Below are positions 9,956 through 22,454 of a stretch of 64,000 bases of DNA, in pieces (position 1 is the first letter of the stretch; the number at the start of each line of letters is the position of its first letter). The stretch lies in the NCBI GenBank assembly GCA_012064415.1, contig SSNU01000255.1:29613-93612 (forward strand), written 5' to 3'. The notes beneath the pieces are model-generated. The model worked only from the letters and a program-made list of their open reading frames with translations, was not told the DNA's origin and did not search any database. This DNA comes from Gyrodactylus bullatarudis (taxonomy: Eukaryota; Platyhelminthes; Monogenea; Gyrodactylidea; Gyrodactylidae). Made by a program: the position numbers and the translations under genes.

Positions 9956-11726
9956 ATGCAATTACCTGTTATAGTTTTAAGTAAGAAATACCTATAATTT
10001 CAGATCAAAATACCAAAAGAGAGCAAGGTTCTCGTGTTCAAATCAGCAATATTCATGCTGGTAAAACTGTTGCTGATGTTGTTCGCACATGTCTAGGACC
10101 TAGAGCCATGCTTAAAATGTTGATGGATCCAATGGGAGGTATTGTCATGACAAATGATGGCAATGCTATTCTTAGAGAAATAACAGTGGAACATCCAGCT
10201 GCAAAGTCAATGATTGAAATTGCTAGAACTCAAGATGAAGAAGTTGGCGATGGAACAACTTCAGTTATTGTCCTTGCCGGAGAAGTCCTCGCTGTTTCTG
10301 CTCCTCTTCTTGAAAAGAAAATTCATCCATCAAAAATAATTCGTTCTTACCGCACTGTTCTCGAAGATATGATCAAGATTATGAAAGAAAAATTCTCGTA
10401 AGTTTCTATTCAATTTTTTGCCTTACTTGCACTTTCTATTTTCTGGTTTACTTTTAGCTTCGAAGTTGATGTCAAATCTGACGAACAGCTCATCAATGTT
10501 CTCAAGAGTTGCATAGGAACTAAAATGATCAATAAATGGTCCGATATGGCTTGCTCCATGGCTATAAAAGCTGTAAAGACAGTTGTCGTTGAAGGAGATA
10601 ATCGCAAGGAAATCGACATCAAGAAATATGCCAAAGTTGAAAAAATTCCCGGTGGTCTTATTGAAGATAGCAAGGTTTTGGATGGTGTAATGATCAACAA
10701 AGATATTATTCATCCCAAGATGAGAAGACGAATTGAGAATCCTAGAATTTTACTTCTCGACTGCAACCTAGAGTACAAGAAGGGTGAAAGTCAAACTGCC
10801 ATGGAACTTTCCAATGAAGCTGATTTCACACGTGCTTTGGAAATCGAAGAAGAATACGTGAAAAAGATGTGCGAGCAAATTATCGAGCTGAAACCTGATC
10901 TCGTAATAACTGAAAAAGGTTGCTCTGACTTAGCTCAACATTTTCTAGCCAAGGCAAACATATCTGTCTTGCGTAGACTTAGAAAAACAGATAATCTCAG
11001 GATTGCTCGTTGTTCTGGCGCCACTATATGCTCTAGAACTGATGAAATAAAGGAGGAAGATATCGGTACCGGCGTTGGTCTTTTTGAAATCAAAACGATT
11101 GGTGATGAATACTTTACATTCCTGACCAAATGTAAGGCACCCAAAGCTTGCACCATCCTCCTTCGTGGAGCAAGCAAGGATATTCTCAATGAAGTCGAGA
11201 GAAATCTGAATGATGCTATGAATGTTGTTAGAAATATGTTATTGGATAACCATTTGGTACCTGGCGGAGGAGCCATTGAAATGGCTGTTGCCAATGAACT
11301 GACTCAGAAGGCAAAATCTGCTGCTACTGGTGTTGATCAGACTGCATACCTAGCAATTGCTTCTGCTTTAGAGGTATGTTTATAAGTTTAATTATTTAAT
11401 CAACAAACTACTTTCAAGTATATTTACATAATCATTTCTAGGTTATTCCAAGAACTCTGGCCCAAAATTGCGGTGTAAACGTTCTTAATACTGTCACAGA
11501 ATTGAGAGCTAGACATGCAATGTCATCATCTAATTGGATCTATGGTATTGATGGAGAAACTGGCAATATTGTGGATATGAATAAAACTAAGATATGGGAC
11601 CCCATTCTCGTAAAAATGCAAACTTTTAAGACTTCTATTGAGACTGCTATTCTTTTACTTAGAATCGATGATATTGTGTCTGGTACAAAGAAGAGCACTG
11701 ATCCAGATGCACCTGCTGCCCAGTAA
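9956..11726 (+). CDS. CCT3: T-complex protein 1 subunit gamma (CCT3)
   Basis: The gamma subunit of the cytosolic chaperonin TRiC/CCT, which folds actin, tubulin and other proteins with ATP. Exons 9956-9980, 10004-10397, 10458-11373 and 11442-11726 join in frame to 539 residues, the family's usual length. Introns are 23, 60 and 68 nt. Visible motifs: MQLPVIVLNQNTKRE at the N-terminus (split by the 23-nt intron), TCLGPRAMLKML, MTNDGNAI, the ATP-site GDGTTSVIVLAGE, KKYAKVEKIPGG, ILLRGA and LVPGGGA. The C-terminus runs through LLLRIDDIVSG. No broken residue was noticed. Intact and probably single-copy housekeeping DNA. Confidence 0.97.
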
Positions 11727-11807
11727 ACTCATTGAACTCATTCGAATTTACGAGTGCATTTTACCTGACGAATGCTTCTATCTTTGTAACTTTCTACTTC
11801 CTATGAT

Positions 11808-11813
11808 AATAAA
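11808..11813 (+). terminator. CCT3 polyadenylation signal
   Basis: AATAAA lies 82 bp after the CCT3 stop codon, a usual distance. Confidence 0.6.
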
Positions 11814-12734
11814 ATAACATTCATATCATAAACTACAAAGTGTTGAATTATTCATCTGGTATCCACTTTTACTGAGAATATAGAAATTCTTGATCTCAGA
11901 CAACAACAAAAAAATATATTGTAATTATAATACTTTTCTATTTTACTTGGTAGAGTGTTACATGAACCTTAAGGGGTACACACCAGTTTATTTAATACAT
12001 CTGAGGAATTTATTAAAATATAAATTTTGAAAAATAGTCATTTATTTATTGTACAATATTGTAGCTTTAATGTTTGTATAATCAAAGTTAGGCCAGGTCA
12101 TTTGAGGGGTGACTAAAAAGGGTTCATGCGTCATTGCAGCAAGTCTCTGATCTCTAACTAGAGAATTACAATTCGTTACGAAAGTTAAGCGTTCATTTAT
12201 CAAATGAGTTAAGGATGAGAGTCAATTCTTCTCGTGGTAGAAAAAAAGGTTTTGAAGGCGTTAACGAAAATCTAAAAATTCTCTGAGAAATTTTTTTGAG
12301 TGTAATGCGTTGAATCCAACCAGTCTACAGAAAATTTATGTACCTATTGATTTCCTAAATTAGTTAATACATAGATAAGTCTGTTATTTTTTTCCATAAT
12401 CAACTCCAGATTCTAAAGAGTCCAGAGTAACTGGATTTATACAGTTTAAATAAATGAAGTCAACACTGCTAGCTAGATACAAAGTTGAGGGATATTCTAA
12501 AAAGCATTTAAATTCATTCTTGCCAAGTAAAGGAAAGTATTACAAGTTCAAGTGCATTACATTCTCTCTAGATAATAATAGGTAATAGTGGAAGTGGTTT
12601 GGTTATAAAAATAGTAGTCAAATGTGTATAATCTCTGCTAAATGATATATATTTTTTCTTTCTACAATCTGTAATGCTTTCGTTTTATTTTTATTAAAAA
12701 ATAATCTCTCATCTTGTAATCTCCTCTCGTTATT
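11814..12734. other. Intergenic, nothing recognised
   Basis: AT-rich interval between two convergent genes. No ORF, RNA gene or repeat with clear boundaries was seen. Confidence 0.4.
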
Positions 12735-13015
12735 TCACTTCTGGCTCGGCTTCATTTTGTAGAGACCAGGTCGGAATTTAGATATGACAGTTGAGCCAGT
12801 CCACATAAGGGATGGTCGCAGGAGGTTGATCATATTACCAAATCGGAAAGACAATGCCTTATCAGCTGTATTTTCAGTAGTGGCTGGCAACAAATGATGA
12901 GCTGTCGGTACAAATAGTGCAGTTCCTATGAATATGCATGCAATCTTTGTTCGGTTGTCTGAGATGACATTTTTCACTTTATCATAAACCCTGGGAATGT
13001 TGGATCTGTACTCGG
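12735..13015 (-). CDS. Terminal exon of an unrecognised small membrane protein
   Basis: The acceptor TTTTTTCTATAG precedes an open frame of 93 residues to a stop at 12735. It begins AEYRSNIPRVYDKVKNVISD. A hydrophobic stretch follows (IACIFIGTALFVPTAHHLL, about 18 residues) and then a basic tail (SKFRPGLYKMKPSQK). An AATAAA lies downstream near 12690. A single membrane segment with a basic C-terminus would fit a small mitochondrial or ER protein, but no family was recognised. The upstream exon(s) were not found, so the start is unknown. Confidence 0.5.
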
Positions 13016-15511
13016 CTATAGAAAAAAATTATCATTAAATTTTGTACTTTGTTCCCCTAATTGTTATTTTCTCAATTCAAGTAAACTTTATCTTATAATG
13101 TATTCATATGATAATATTACATGTTGAATAGGATATGAGAACTCAATGAGATCTGATTGGTTGATTCTAGGCAGAAGCCTTGTAAAAGAAATTAGTAAGG
13201 AAAAATCTAAGGAGAAATTTAGCTGATGAAAAACAGTCCAATTGTTTGGAAAGTTTTAAAATTACTTACATAAGCAAACCAAAAACTTGAAGAACTTCAA
13301 GGGAAAACACTCGAAAAATTTCTTCAAATGAATCAGATATTTGCAAAAATATAGGGTTACTTATTAAAGAATTTCGCAGTTTATTAACCGAAAAGTATCA
13401 ATGTGATAATAAAAGCATAAAGTATTAAAAAGATAAAAATTGTTAACTCTTTTTAAAGAAACATGCAATGATTTTAACATTCTCAAAGTTATCATATAGC
13501 TGATATATAAGAGATGAATAAAAATTAAAATGATATAAAATTTTTCTAGGAAATTTTACCGTTTTTTCCCTTCAAGAGTTGTTTAGTTATTAGAGCAATT
13601 AAATAAAAGTTTAAATTTTTAGTTTAAAGTGAATTAAAAAAAATAATTTATTCAAGTTTGCCTTTATCTATATAGATTCGAATAGCGGTCAGATGAAATA
13701 TTCTACTTTCTAGTGAATTCTACTGAAAATCTTTTAATTTTAAAAGAATTACAATTTTCATTACAGTAAAACAATAAAGGTTTATTCACAATGAATAAAA
13801 TTATTAAATGTATTCAATTACTATCCCAGTAAAAGATACAATTCAAACAAAAATATCCGATTACAATCAAAAGACTTTTTGTCTATAATTTATGTACTTT
13901 TTCATTGAAAAGAAAAAAAATGCTAAAAGAATCATCCGTAAACTTAATCTTGGAGTTTCTACCAATTCCCTGATTCCCGAAACAATAAGATTAACACGAC
14001 TATTCTTAAGACATTTTGATCTTTCTCTGGATCCTAAATTTCATTAGGATCGTGGTAGATGGGAGCTTTTTGAATTTTCATGAAAATTCTGAATTTTATT
14101 TCTTCTCATTACTTTTTGTATAATCGATAAACTTGATGAAAGTTGGAGAATTTAGATTAAAATTTCAGAAAAACCATGCAGAATAAACTCTTTTATTAAA
14201 TTCATAAAATGCCTGAAATTCGTTTAGCAAATTCAAAGTTTTTACATCGAATCATCCTGATCTGCGAGGTTAAATATGACAAAAAGAGTTCCTATTCTAC
14301 TAGGAACCTGAACCTACAACCAGGGCATGAATAATGACTATAGAGCTGTCAAAAATAGTAATTTTTTTAAAGAAAAATAGCGGTTTAAGCATCGAGATAT
14401 CGACGGCTTTTTTGGTTTGAGCAAGGATTCTTTTGTTACCATGTCTAGAAATTCTGCACTAAGGTACTTGAGAAATAATATGACGAAAATAGCAAATTAT
14501 CTAAAAAATTAAATAGCGCGCGAAAAATTATAGCAAATTTATACAAAATAGGATTTTGACAACTCCAAAAATGACACAGTTTGTTATCTAATGATTCCAA
14601 ATTTGAAAATTTTAAATTTATCCTAGTTATCTAGTATAAATTCTTTTTATTGTTGTACAAGATTCATTCGCTAATTCATTTTACAATTGATTCAATTTTG
14701 GAAACTTGTTCAACAATCAAGAGTTAAATGCTGACCCCAAGATCGTGACTCGCATTCGATCTCCTGTGACAGGAGTCCTGTCTACCCTATGGTTTTGACG
14801 CACCAATTTTTACTTCAATTGGGTCAATTTTTGATCCAAAAATCTGCCATCTTTGAAGTTTTTGCAGATAAATTTCAGGTATGATTACTCAATAAGAGTT
14901 ATCTTCTTTTTGTCTATGATTCTGGGAAGTAGGTTTTCAAAAATATCGTTTTAAACAATAATTAATTTTTGAATGAATGATAGAGTTGAAATCTTTGTGT
15001 ATTCCTGGAGATGAATAGATTTCCTATCGAATGGGTGTTAAACCAAGGATTTTCTGAGCTTTGAATGATATGTGATGAAGATAACCCAGTGGGACATTGA
15101 GGGTTAATAAATTGATGGTTTTTAATACAGGCTGGGAAGTAATGAGTAAAATCGTACCCTAGATCGTTAGAAGAAATTCATCAAAGTCTAAATATTATTA
15201 ATTATTAGAGGTAGATGAAATTTAAATATCGCTCGGGTCAGATGAATTATGCCAAAACTATCAAAATTATAGTTTGATATGTCTTCAAGTTACTATAAAT
15301 TACAAAAATTAGTTTTCGTGATTTGAATTGCCACCATAGATTTTTCGCGCACAATCTCCAGTAATATGATAAAACATCACTTACGATAGCTTAAAAGAAA
15401 GAGAATAATTCATGCATTCAAATTATGCTTATTTTTGTTTTAATTGCCTAATCAAGTTGAAAACTTTTAAATATTTATAAACTCATAAAGTAATCAGTAG
15501 ACATCATCACA
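13016..15511. other. Non-coding interval
   Basis: No gene seen. It could hold 5' exons of the gene ending at 12735. One tRNA-like stretch is listed separately. Confidence 0.35.
14733..14808 (-). repeat. Possible tRNA-derived (SINE-like) fragment
   Basis: The minus strand contains CTCCTGTCACAGGAG, like an anticodon arm with GTC, followed by GATCGAATGCGAGTC, resembling a degenerate T-arm/B box. No complete cloverleaf with a 7-bp acceptor stem could be built, so a SINE head or tRNA relic is more likely than a working tRNA. Confidence 0.25.
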
Positions 15512-16621
15512 ATGCCCTGTCAAACAATGAGGCAAATTAATAATGAGCTTGAAAACCCTCAACCTCTTCCTCTCACGATGCTTCCAACAAATTTAGACGT
15601 TTATAACCTCTTTAAACTAAAAACAGGACCGCATCCAACAAAAGAAATATCAAAATTCAGACGTCAGGTTGCTGATAAATTGATAGATTTTTATGAAAAA
15701 GTTGGAATAGTAGCCAAAGATTACCGGCCAATTGTTAGAAGTTTAAAAGATCTTGTTAACAAACGTAGTAAGCTGAGAGGTTCAAAATTTCTTAGAAAAA
15801 TGTGGAATCAGCTTTTTCCAGTGGCAAGATGTTCTTGCTTGTCAACTTCATGCTCGCCTTGTAATCAGAAAAAGTTTTTTCATCATCTGACCAAGGAATT
15901 CTTGAAAGACCAATCATCAGACAGACGTATGACTATTGATGATTATAAGGCCTCTATTGCCCAGGCTGAAAATGATAGACAAAGAATTCAAGAGGCCTTT
16001 CCTGAAATTGAGGAGTCCCCAGACACAGATCTGATGAATGCTTCAAGACCGAATACGCTCAACATCACCAACAATACCCAAAATAGTGATGACTATTCAA
16101 AATGAGAATAAAGACCCTCCATTTGATGAAGAATCCCCTGAAGGTAGCCCACATAGGAATTATAATAAATTCCGTATGCCGGAAACTTACATGTTCTGTA
16201 AGCGACACGGAATTTCGATAGCCGCTGCCACAGGTCTCGTAAACATAGCCAATTCAGAAATGAATAATGTAAGTGGTCATGTTTACCTCAGTGAATATAA
16301 ACTGAAAAATGAAGACAAACTGGCGCACCTAAAAGAATTCGAAATCTACAAATTGATGCAACAGTAAAGCTTATGAAAAAATTCCAAGATAAGTCAGAAA
16401 AGACCAATATCTTGGTGCTAAGTGATTTGCCAGGTAATCGTTTGGTAGCATCAAAAGAAGACTTTTGCCAATGTGATTTTGGATGTTCTCAATCAAACTG
16501 AATCCGTTGATACATTGAAAGCGATTACATGTGATGGTGCTGCTGCTAACTTGGGAACGGGTACTGGCTGTATAACAGTACTAGAAACAGTATTGAATAG
16601 AAACATACAACGTATTGTCTG
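15512..16621 (+). pseudogene. Decayed transposase-like ORF cut by the assembly gap
   Basis: Three reading frames in succession give pieces of one protein. First is LPTNLDVYNLFKLKTGPHPT with a Cys cluster (ARCSCLSTSCSPCNQKKFF) and KEFLKDQSSDRRM. Second is MFCKRHGISIAAATGLVNIA. Third is AITCDGAAANLGTGTGCITV...IQRIV, which ends at the N run. The CDG..AN.G..GGxxxxxE pattern resembles large uncharacterised arthropod transposon-like families with an LH.NELPLR motif downstream; here that part falls in the gap. At least two frameshifts, so inactive. Confidence 0.5.
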
Positions 16622-17304
16622 NNNNNNNNNNNNNNNNNNNNNNNNNNNNNNNNNNNNNNNNNNNNNNNNNNNNNNNNNNNNNNNNNNNNNNNNNNNNNNN
16701 NNNNNNNNNNNNNNNNNNNNNNNNNNNNNNNNNNNNNNNNNNNNNNNNNNNNNNNNNNNNNNNNNNNNNNNNNNNNNNNNNNNNNNNNNNNNNNNNNNNN
16801 NNNNNNNNNNNNNNNNNNNNNNNNNNNNNNNNNNNNNNNNNNNNNNNNNNNNNNNNNNNNNNNNNNNNNNNNNNNNNNNNNNNNNNNNNNNNNNNNNNNN
16901 NNNNNNNNNNNNNNNNNNNNNNNNNNNNNNNNNNNNNNNNNNNNNNNNNNNNNNNNNNNNNNNNNNNNNNNNNNNNNNNNNNNNNNNNNNNNNNNNNNNN
17001 NNNNNNNNNNNNNNNNNNNNNNNNNNNNNNNNNNNNNNNNNNNNNNNNNNNNNNNNNNNNNNNNNNNNNNNNNNNNNNNNNNNNNNNNNNNNNNNNNNNN
17101 NNNNNNNNNNNNNNNNNNNNNNNNNNNNNNNNNNNNNNNNNNNNNNNNNNNNNNNNNNNNNNNNNNNNNNNNNNNNNNNNNNNNNNNNNNNNNNNNNNNN
17201 NNNNNNNNNNNNNNNNNNNNNNNNNNNNNNNNNNNNNNNNNNNNNNNNNNNNNNNNNNNNNNNNNNNNNNNNNNNNNNNNNNNNNNNNNNNNNNNNNNNN
17301 NNNN
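16622..17304. other. Assembly gap (683 N)
   Basis: A run of N. Apparent reading frames through it are artefacts. Confidence 1.
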
Positions 17305-18849
17305 TACAGTTGTCGAAGTAATACGGTTCTCACTCTTATTTTATTGCATAACTTCCTTATTTTTCATCCGTTTTTGACCAAATATATATGAAAATATTCG
17401 AGGATGTTTTATGAATACTACTAAAGAAAGTTTCATTCAAAATTTAAAGACTGTTTCTTTTAAATACAAAATTACTATTTTTGATACATGAATGAAAACG
17501 AAGTAATATCATTCTCATTTATTCAAGTAATCAACTTGTATTCAAGTGAGAACAATTTTCGTCCTATAATAAATATTTAATCAGTATATCTATTGAACTA
17601 ACTATGAATATCTTTCAGATTATTAATGAACTCGTCATTATCGAAAAACAGAACTTTTAACCGAGTTCGATTCGAGAAGATTAAGCAACTAAAAAAACAT
17701 GGTTTAAGTAATAGGAAGATCGCCCAAATCATGAATTGCTCAAATACGACAATTAATAACTTATTGAAGAATAACGGGTACAAAAGATACCAAAAGAAAG
17801 CTGGCTCTAAATCAAAAATCAGCAATTTGATATTAGGACGAATCAAAAACATGGCTCAAAATCAAGGGAAAAACTGTGTTCAAATAAAAAATGAATTGAA
17901 ATTGAACATATCTGTTCGTGCTGTTCAAATGATTGTGAGGAAAAAATTTAATCTGCGTTGGAGAAAGGCTAAAAAGATCTGTCCCCTAACGGAAAAGAAT
18001 AAACTTGACCGTTTAAACTGGGTTAAGACTAAAATACATGAAAACATGGACTGGAAGAAGGCAATATTCTCGGATGAGAAAAAATTCAACTTGGATGGTC
18101 CGGATGGCCTTAGTTTTCACTGGGAATCAAAAGATGGTCCGTCTAAGAAAAGAATGAATAGAAATTTTGGTGGAGGGACAGTAATGATATGGGGAGCCAT
18201 AACATTCAACGGAATATTGCCTTTACAATTTGTTCAACCAAAAATGAACTCAGAAAATTATCAAAATCTCCTTGAAAATTCTCTATTACCATTCAAAGAG
18301 GAAATTAGGACAGAACAATTAATTTTCCAACAAGACAATGCCCCTTGTCACAGCTCCAATTCAACAAAAGAATGGTTTTTGAGAAATGACATAAAAGTTA
18401 TGACCTGGCCTGCTAGAAGTCCCGATTTAAACCCTATCGAAAATGTTTGGGGGTCACTAGCACAGAAAGTTTATAAAAATGGGCAACAATACTCAAGTAC
18501 CTCTGAGCTGAAAGAGGCAATAGTTAGAGAATGGAATACTTTTACAAAAGATGACTTATTACCTTATTTTATTTCCATGTATGAAAGGTGTATAGAAATT
18601 ATTGAAAAAAAAGGAGAATTTTTGAAATAAAGTTATGAGAATGGTATTACTTCGTTTTCATTCATATATCAAAAATAGTAATTTTGTATTTCAGATTAAT
18701 GTAAAAAAAATATTTAAAAAATTATTAGCATAGTATTATTAAATGATCATTTACAAGTCTTTTCATATATATTTGACCAAAAAAAGATGAAAAACAAGGA
18801 AGTTATGCAATAAATTGAAAGTGAGAACCGTATTACTTCGACCACTATA
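17305..18849 (+). mobile_element. Tc1-like transposon, apparently complete
   Basis: The left end TA-CAGTTGTCGAAG abuts the gap; the right end is CTTCGACCACTA-TA. Inverted arms of about 220 bp (17305-17525 and 18627-18847) each contain two direct repeats of GAAGTAATAC(G)GTTCTCA type, one at the tip and one about 185 bp further in. This is the IR/DR layout of Sleeping Beauty-type elements. TA flanks fit the family's target. The enclosed transposase is uninterrupted. Confidence 0.85.
17626..18630 (+). CDS. Tc1 transposase (DD34E), intact
   Basis: 334 residues, the usual length for Tc1 transposases. The N-terminus carries two helix-turn-helix units (KIKQLKKHGLSNRKIAQIMNC and a second around residues 65-115) for binding the arm repeats. 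The catalytic triad is visible: IFSDEKKFNLDG (D1), FQQDNAPCHSS (D2), and SPDLNPIENVWG, whose E lies 34 residues after D2. The GGGTVMIWGA block typical of the family is present. There is no stop or frameshift. Start is ATG at 17626, preceded by a possible TTTCAG acceptor, so a 5' UTR intron is possible. Could be active or a recent arrival. Confidence 0.93.
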   Translation: MNSSLSKNRTFNRVRFEKIKQLKKHGLSNRKIAQIMNCSNTTINNLLKNNGYKRYQKKAGSKSKISNLILGRIKNMAQNQGKNCVQIKNELKLNISVRAVQMIVRKKFNLRWRKAKKICPLTEKNKLDRLNWVKTKIHENMDWKKAIFSDEKKFNLDGPDGLSFHWESKDGPSKKRMNRNFGGGTVMIWGAITFNGILPLQFVQPKMNSENYQNLLENSLLPFKEEIRTEQLIFQQDNAPCHSSNSTKEWFLRNDIKVMTWPARSPDLNPIENVWGSLAQKVYKNGQQYSSTSELKEAIVREWNTFTKDDLLPYFISMYERCIEIIEKKGEFLK

Positions 18850-19995
18850 TTGTTGAAAGTAGAAGCTCTATTCCTGCACACATGAACTTTTTTGATTATG
18901 TTAATAGATTTGGAATCTGATTTGATATATTTTAAAGAGATTTTCAATAAATATTTTTTGTATCATTAACTCATTTCAACTATCTAAGCTACCGAAAAAA
19001 ACTTTTTGCATAATTTAAGCCGATAGAACTCAACCGTTTAGAAGAAAAACTTGGGATATATAAAATTATATTTTTGAATTGGTACCAAATGTTCAGAGTT
19101 TACACTTAAACACGATTAACTATTTTAAATTAGCCGTTTTTGGAACAATCATTTAAATTTTATTAAATAGTTTTGAAGTTGAAAGATTATAGAAAGAGGA
19201 TTCAATATTTTAATGTAAAATCAAGCCATTTCGAGAAATAAGACTACGATCTATTGGAAACCTAAAGAGCCGCGTCGATTTTTTCTCATAAGACAATTTT
19301 CATCTACCTCTATTAATTATTATCGGCAATGTCCATTCGACAATAAAAGTTTATTTTTATAAATTTTACACCAACAGTTTTTGTTAGAGAAACCAGTAGA
19401 AAACAATAAAATGATGAACTAAATCATGGATTTCGTTTCTTTTTGGTTAAAAGTATAACATATTTTCGAGTTAACAACACATGTAACTAGATAATAATTT
19501 ACCTTTATGTATAGAATCGGCTATTGAATACAAATGAAAATTTTAGACTGAATTTTTCATAACTATAAAGAATGAAATTATATTTTCGCCTATGAGAACC
19601 ACAAATACTCAAATCTAATGAGATTTAAGAGAAATTTAGAAAAAATACTTCTATTAGGGAACCACCCTCTAGACATTAAATCAGAAAATGGATATGATTA
19701 TTAAGCTAAAGATGGGAATAATCTAAATTTTGCAAGTGATTTCTATTTTCTGAGGAGACGCAATTTTATCAATCAATGAAAGAAAATTCCGAAAAATAAT
19801 ATTTAGGACCTTTTGTCAAATTTTGAGTTGGATTTTTTTTGGTTTTGAAGTGAAAAGGGTAGTCAAGAACAGAACTTGAAAGATCAAAAATAGAAAGGAA
19901 TATCAAACTAGCTGAACTATCGATTTCTTGATCATTTTCGCCAGTTAAAAATGTGAAATTTCGACTTTACAATAAAAAAACCTGTTTTTTGTAAT

Positions 19996-20225
19996 AATCA
20001 TAGATCTCCAGTTTATAATTGGTGGAGATATTCTGAATCAAAAAAGGACATTTTTTTCAAATACAGAAAATCAGAAACATGGAATAGAAAATTGAATTAA
20101 TACAAAGAAAAGTAAAGTTGGAAATCGATGATTTTAACAGAAATCTCGATTTTTTATAATTGGTGGAGATATTCTGAGTCGAAAGAGCACTTTTTTTTCA
20201 AATACAGAAAATCAGAAACAGAGAA
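19996..20225 (+). repeat. Tandem duplication of about 100 bp
   Basis: TATAATTGGTGGAGATATTC and the following AAATACAGAAAATCAGAAAC occur at about 20015-20078 and again at about 20156-20218, about 140 bp apart with a few differences. Confidence 0.75.
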
Positions 20226-20869
20226 ATTTAAGTTGTACAAATACGAAGGCATGACTTACTCATCATTTGTGAAAGACGTTGTTGTGATGGAGCCATTGAG
20301 GTATAAAACCAATAGACATGCCTTGGTAGTTGTCGGATTGCTGAAATAAAAATGTAAAATTTAATTTTTTGAAAAAAACTGAATCAATTTATTCACTTAT
20401 TCAGTTCTCAATGATTTGATCACTTTCACTACATGAAAACGAATGAAATTTCAAGGAGGCAAAATCAATAAAAATTTTCAGTTCAATGTTCGACACAATG
20501 GGATTTTGGTGCAAAATCGAAATTTAAAAAAATGACCATATTCATCATAAAAATATTTATTTTTTCCAATTGGTAAATAGGGGGCAACCTGAGTAGGATT
20601 CTGAAAAATCTTCAACAAATTCGAATTTTTTTTGTGAAGATCTTGAATTGCCAAATTTAGTTAGGCAGCGAACAAAAAATATATAAGTCCGGGTTAAACT
20701 CTGAATAGATAAAGGGACATTTATCTTCTATTTCTCCCATCACTTTTTAAGACCTTCGCTGTTATCAAATAAGAAGTATTCTAAATGGAGTAAATTTGGG
20801 CACTAGGCTAGGGTGAAATTTTTAACCTCACATTAGGACCAACTTTCCTGATTGAACTATGATTTCTAA

Positions 20870-21130
20870 GCATTATTTTGTTTTGAAGCATGTGTCAAAA
20901 ATGATCCTCCATTATGTCATTTGGTTTACAAAATTTTCAAATCGCCGCTCAATTTTCAATGAATTTTTACTATGCAATCACTAAAATCCGCAATATCTTG
21001 GCCATTTAATGAGTTTCTTAATTTTTATCTTCAAAAATAATAATCTTGTCATCAAGAGGGGCTTCATGGCTAATTTCGTTATTTTATCATGTCCGTGGGA
21101 TATTGTGGGAAAAATGGGCAATGACATAAT
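20870..21130. repeat. Dispersed repeat, family B
   Basis: Diverged copies at 34690-34860 and 41130-41410 share CATTATTTT, TTCAATGAATTTTTACTA and AAAATGGGCAATG blocks in the same order. No ORF. Ends not defined. Confidence 0.5.
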
Positions 21131-21564
21131 GGAGAATGACTTTCACGTTTTAAAATTATGCAAAACATGATCTGAGTACTAGGTTTTATCAGTAGAGTAA
21201 GTCCTCTGGTGAGTTGTTCGCAGAAAAAAAAATTTCAACCTAGCCTAGTGGGCACCAAATCCCAGAATAAAATAGAAATTATCCATATTTACCCTTGAAA
21301 TAAAAGAAAATTTCACATTCTTACTTGTTTGTCCTATAACTGCAATAAAAAGGAATAATAATAATCGAGAATATTATTTTTAAAATTTTATAAAATTAAA
21401 ACCAAGATCATGTGAGAAATACTTTTTGATATTGGACATCAATGATTACTTTGAAAATGTGAATAAATATCTTCTCTTTTTGATCATCTAATTAATGAAA
21501 AATTATGGTTGCAATTTATTTAGGAAATAATCTCTAGTTCACCTCATTATGAAAGATTGCCGGG

Positions 21565-21719
21565 TGTGTAACAATTTATCTCATATTTATAAGAAGAAGA
21601 CTGACACCGGGAAGTATCTACATTATGCCAGTTTCAGTCCTATCTCTCATAAAGTTGGCTTAGTAATTGGTCTAAGTAAGAGGATAAGAAAAATAGCAAG
21701 CCCTGGTCTTACGAAATAG
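21565..21719 (+). pseudogene. PLE reverse-transcriptase C-terminal remnant
   Basis: One frame reads VCNNLSHIYKKKTDTGKYLH followed by SFSPISHKVGLVIGL. This is the K-T-TG-YLHY...HK signature at the end of PLE reverse transcriptases. It stops at 21717-21719 and the link to the endonuclease frame needs frameshifts. Confidence 0.65.
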
Positions 21720-21778
21720 AGAACGTAAAGTTAAGTCTGAAGGAAAATGGTTATCCCGGTAAATTTGTTGACAAATTC

Positions 21779-22303
21779 ATGAATGTATCTATGGATAGAA
21801 ATGAGGTTGTCGATACAGATGAATTGGAAAAAACAACTATTTTTATGAAGCTCAACTTCAAAGGTGATGGGTTCAGTGATAACATTAGAAGAAGGTTAAA
21901 TGATCTCATCAATCAACATTATAATAACATACAATTGAAAATTGTATTTAAAACTCAGAGATTGTTTAGTTTGATTCATAAGGATTTACTGAAGCCAGAA
22001 GAGAAAACTCTATTAGTTTACAAATTTCAATGTGATTGTGGAGCCTCATATATAGGTAGAACGATTAGGATATTATCTACACGAGCGGAGGATCATCTGA
22101 AGAAGGATACTGCGGTTACAAGGCATCTTAGACAAGAAGATCATACAGCTTCAATTTCTAATTTTTCCGTTTTATACAAAAACCCTAATGACGACAGCAT
22201 AGATGTATGGGTGAAAGAAAAGTTTCTTATTAACCTATATAAACCTAATCTATGTGTTCAAAAGAATTATTCCTATAATCTTAAATTACCTTGGCCAATG
22301 TGA
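21779..22303 (+). pseudogene. PLE linker and GIY-YIG endonuclease
   Basis: 174 residues. YKFQCDCGASYIGRTIRILS is the CxC plus GIY-YIG core (the first GIY is degenerate), followed by a RAEDH segment matching R..EH. The tail VKEKFLINLYKPNLCVQKNY is the typical PLE ending. The frame itself is open, but the upstream part is broken, so it is a remnant. The stop at 22303 is about 150 bp before the hammerhead-like motif. Confidence 0.75.
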
Positions 22304-22454
22304 GCTTTTTTACTTTTCTCTCCACTGTTACTATTTATTGGAGAGTTTTGGTGTTTTTTTCAGCTTGCATTTTATTCTTATTTTCTTTGACTTTACTATT
22401 TCTTTCATGAGTTGTAAAATATTATCTTGAATGAACTTTTAACTAATATCATTT

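Larger units (their letters stand above)
18850..21560. other. Repeat-rich non-coding interval
   Basis: No gene recognised. It contains a local duplication (19996-20225) and a family B repeat (20870-21130). A 73-residue open frame at 20128-20349 crosses the duplication and has no recognised motif. Confidence 0.4.

Noticed and set aside
10410..11294. Long minus-strand open frames opposite CCT3
   Set aside because: They are antisense shadows of strongly conserved CCT3 codons and show no domain of their own.
16473..17391. Open frames spanning the N run
   Set aside because: Artefacts of translating N; only the first 49 codons before 16622 are real sequence.
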